This document shows positions 59,330-64,000 of a DNA stretch of 64,000 nucleotides, in pieces. The notes below the pieces were generated by a model, which had not been told where the DNA came from, made no database searches, and saw only the letters and a list, made by a program, of their open reading frames with translations. Each line of letters opens with the position of its first letter. Within the stretch, counting starts at the first letter, position 1. Position numbers and translations under genes: made by a program. Location of the stretch: assembly GCF_964204865.1 (NCBI RefSeq), contig NC_135263.1, positions 9,531,426 through 9,595,425 of the forward strand, written 5' to 3'. Origin of the DNA: Styela clava. Taxonomy: Eukaryota > Chordata > Ascidiacea > Stolidobranchia > Styelidae.

Positions 59330-59937
59330 ATGTCTATTTCGCCCGTTAGACTTATTCAGATCACACGCAGATCATTTTTCAAGTGTTCACAGAATTGGGA
59401 CGATTTGAACAATTTGACAGACAGGGGCAAAGAAATAGTAAGAAGACATGAGGAAGCAATAAATTCCAACCTCGCATTTTACGAAGATCCGGAAACTGGT
59501 TATATAGTTTGGACAAAAGAAAAGCATCTGCAGAGAGGAAAGTGCTGCGGGAGTGCTTGTAGACATGTGGGTAAATTAATTTTTCGATTGTGCCATATGT
59601 GGGAGCAAATATATTGCAATAAAAATGCGGAATATATATATAATTTACTCAATTTTCCATCAAGTATATAACGTTATGCACAAAACGCAAAAGTCTGCAA
59701 GTAGCATAATGATTCGGAAACGAATATCTTTATATGAATACAATACAAATGTGGAAAGCAGGAAAAAGGGTATGGAATTTTCAACCACTTCCAAGCAAGG
59801 CATTCAAAGCTTACTTTATGGATATACCCTAAATACAGAAATATATTATTTTTACCTAACAGTGTCCATATGATCATCAGAACGTGAAGGACAAAGCCAA
59901 AAACAAGAAGAAATTCAATGGATATTACTATGAATAA
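59330..59937 (+). CDS. C1orf53-like small protein (DUF5522), two exons
   Basis: The small protein of 103 aa is assembled from 59330-59566 and 59863-59937. Exon 1 reads MSISPVRLIQITRRSFFK, an Arg-rich, acid-free start that could be a mitochondrial targeting sequence. It continues with LTDRGKEIVRRHEEAI, FYEDPETGYIVWTKEKHLQR and GKCCGSACRH. Exon 2, behind a TTTTTACCTAACAG acceptor, supplies CPYDHQNVKDKAKNKKKFNG and ends YYYE. The joined CCGSACRHCPY motif and the DP-TGY-V-T-HLQRG pattern are those of human C1orf53 and bacterial DUF5522 proteins. The clustered cysteines suggest metal binding, but the function is unknown. The ATG at 59330 is preferred because the frame upstream has no ATG. The next gene, NDOR1, follows on the same strand. 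Confidence 0.88.
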
Positions 59938-60335
59938 TTCAAGTATGCTTACTGCATCCAAACAATAATTTATTTCGGCAAATATGGTTTATTCAGTGGG
60001 ATTCAACTTCATGAACACCCCTAATTAGAATACAAGAATCACTGATGCATGACTGGGCTAAGTATTACTATAGCTGATATGATATCAACGTTGTCAGACA
60101 TGTTTCATTAACCTTCCTTTTTTGAGCCCAAACTCTTTACGAAGCAAGGCTCTGGACAAGCAACTATTAATATTTAATGTAAACCATGATTTATGGCTTG
60201 GAAAACTCATACTGAAGAAGACATGCGCTCATATTTGTTAAAAAGCTTAAATACTTAAATCATCTCTTAGACATCGATTTCAATCTTCACCAATTATATT
60301 ACCTCTAAATTTTTCTTAAAATTTTTCTGTTTCAG
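59938..60335. other. Short interval between C1orf53-like gene and NDOR1
   Basis: About 400 bp with no complete gene. A possible NDOR1 first coding exon ends at 60061: ATG at 60049, reading MTGL plus one base before a GTATTA donor. It would join the exon at 60336 in frame. Confidence 0.35.
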
Positions 60336-63608
<3,273 letters not shown>

Positions 63609-64000
63609 GTAGGTAGAATATAATTTTATACAGATGTATGGGATTCTGAAGTTCATTTTTATCATTTTATTTTAGGATTTTTATCATTTCATGGTATACT
63701 TGGTATACTCAACTCCTTGTACTGTACAAAGCTTAGGATTTTGTTCGCTTGTTCTGTTTTGTTGACTTGAGACTGGCAAACATAATTAAAATAATATTGA
63801 ATCTAAATAAAACAATTTTTCATTTTTGGTGTAAGATGTTAAAAATAAGATTCAGTCAGAACTATAGAGAGATAGTAGCACTTTTTTCATTGGAACACCA
63901 TTTTTTTCTTTGAATTTAGTTTTTTTTAATTTACTATAGGGTTAAATAAAAGTTACACATTTTAACTTTTTGATATGTACCAGTTGGTTTGCTCATAGTG
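63609..64000. other. NDOR1 intron sequence at the window edge
   Basis: About 390 bp after the last detected donor are AT-rich. The next NDOR1 exon is not visible before the edge. Confidence 0.5.

Overview
The window is AT-rich animal DNA. Its genes carry short GT-AG introns, are clear orthologues of conserved eukaryotic housekeeping genes, and sit among LINE, SINE, hAT-like and foldback-like repeats. The proteins align closely with vertebrate counterparts, down to splice positions and stretches of matching length. I infer an invertebrate, perhaps a deuterostome such as an ascidian, but the exact taxon cannot be settled from this sequence.

Left part (1-12.3 kb), compact and gene-dense with alternating strands: PRPF31 (-, 3' end outside the window), ASCC1 (+, no intron in the CDS), MRTO4 (-, seven exons), GLRX3 (+, no intron) and RTF1 (-, no intron). 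Intron-rich and intronless genes are interleaved.

Middle (12.6-30.5 kb), mobile-element territory. A 4.8-kb foldback-type element lies about 380 bp upstream of the RTF1 start codon. Its arms are arrays of a 72-bp repeat in inverted orientation, about 31 units on the left and 9 on the right. The outer ends match over about 115 bp, and a perfect 9-bp target duplication flanks the element. Next comes a decayed CR1/L2/Jockey-type LINE, itself split by a 5'-truncated LINE-like 3' end and by a tRNA-derived SINE. Several kilobases of further repeats follow, then an almost featureless AT-rich stretch.

Right part (30.5-64 kb): a 22.6-kb diaphanous-type formin gene (DIAPH, +). I could assemble it exon by exon from GBD through FH1, FH2 and DAD. 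Two of its introns are AT-AC introns with exact U12-type 5' splice sites, and three different phase-compatible 3' exons offer alternative C-termini. A 302-bp hAT MITE lies in another of its introns. Beyond it are SUPT20H (-, one intron), a small two-exon homologue of human C1orf53 (+), and NDOR1 (+, running off the right edge).

The genes do not form one pathway. They are splicing (PRPF31), ribosome assembly (MRTO4), transcription and chromatin (RTF1, SUPT20H, ASCC1), Fe-S and redox (GLRX3, NDOR1) and actin (DIAPH). GLRX3 and NDOR1 both serve cytosolic Fe-S protein assembly, but they are 50 kb apart. Most notable for follow-up are the foldback element with its recent 792-bp higher-order duplication, the paired U12 AT-AC introns, the alternative DIAPH C-termini (one with a second DAD-like motif), and a possible splice link between the C1orf53-like gene and NDOR1.
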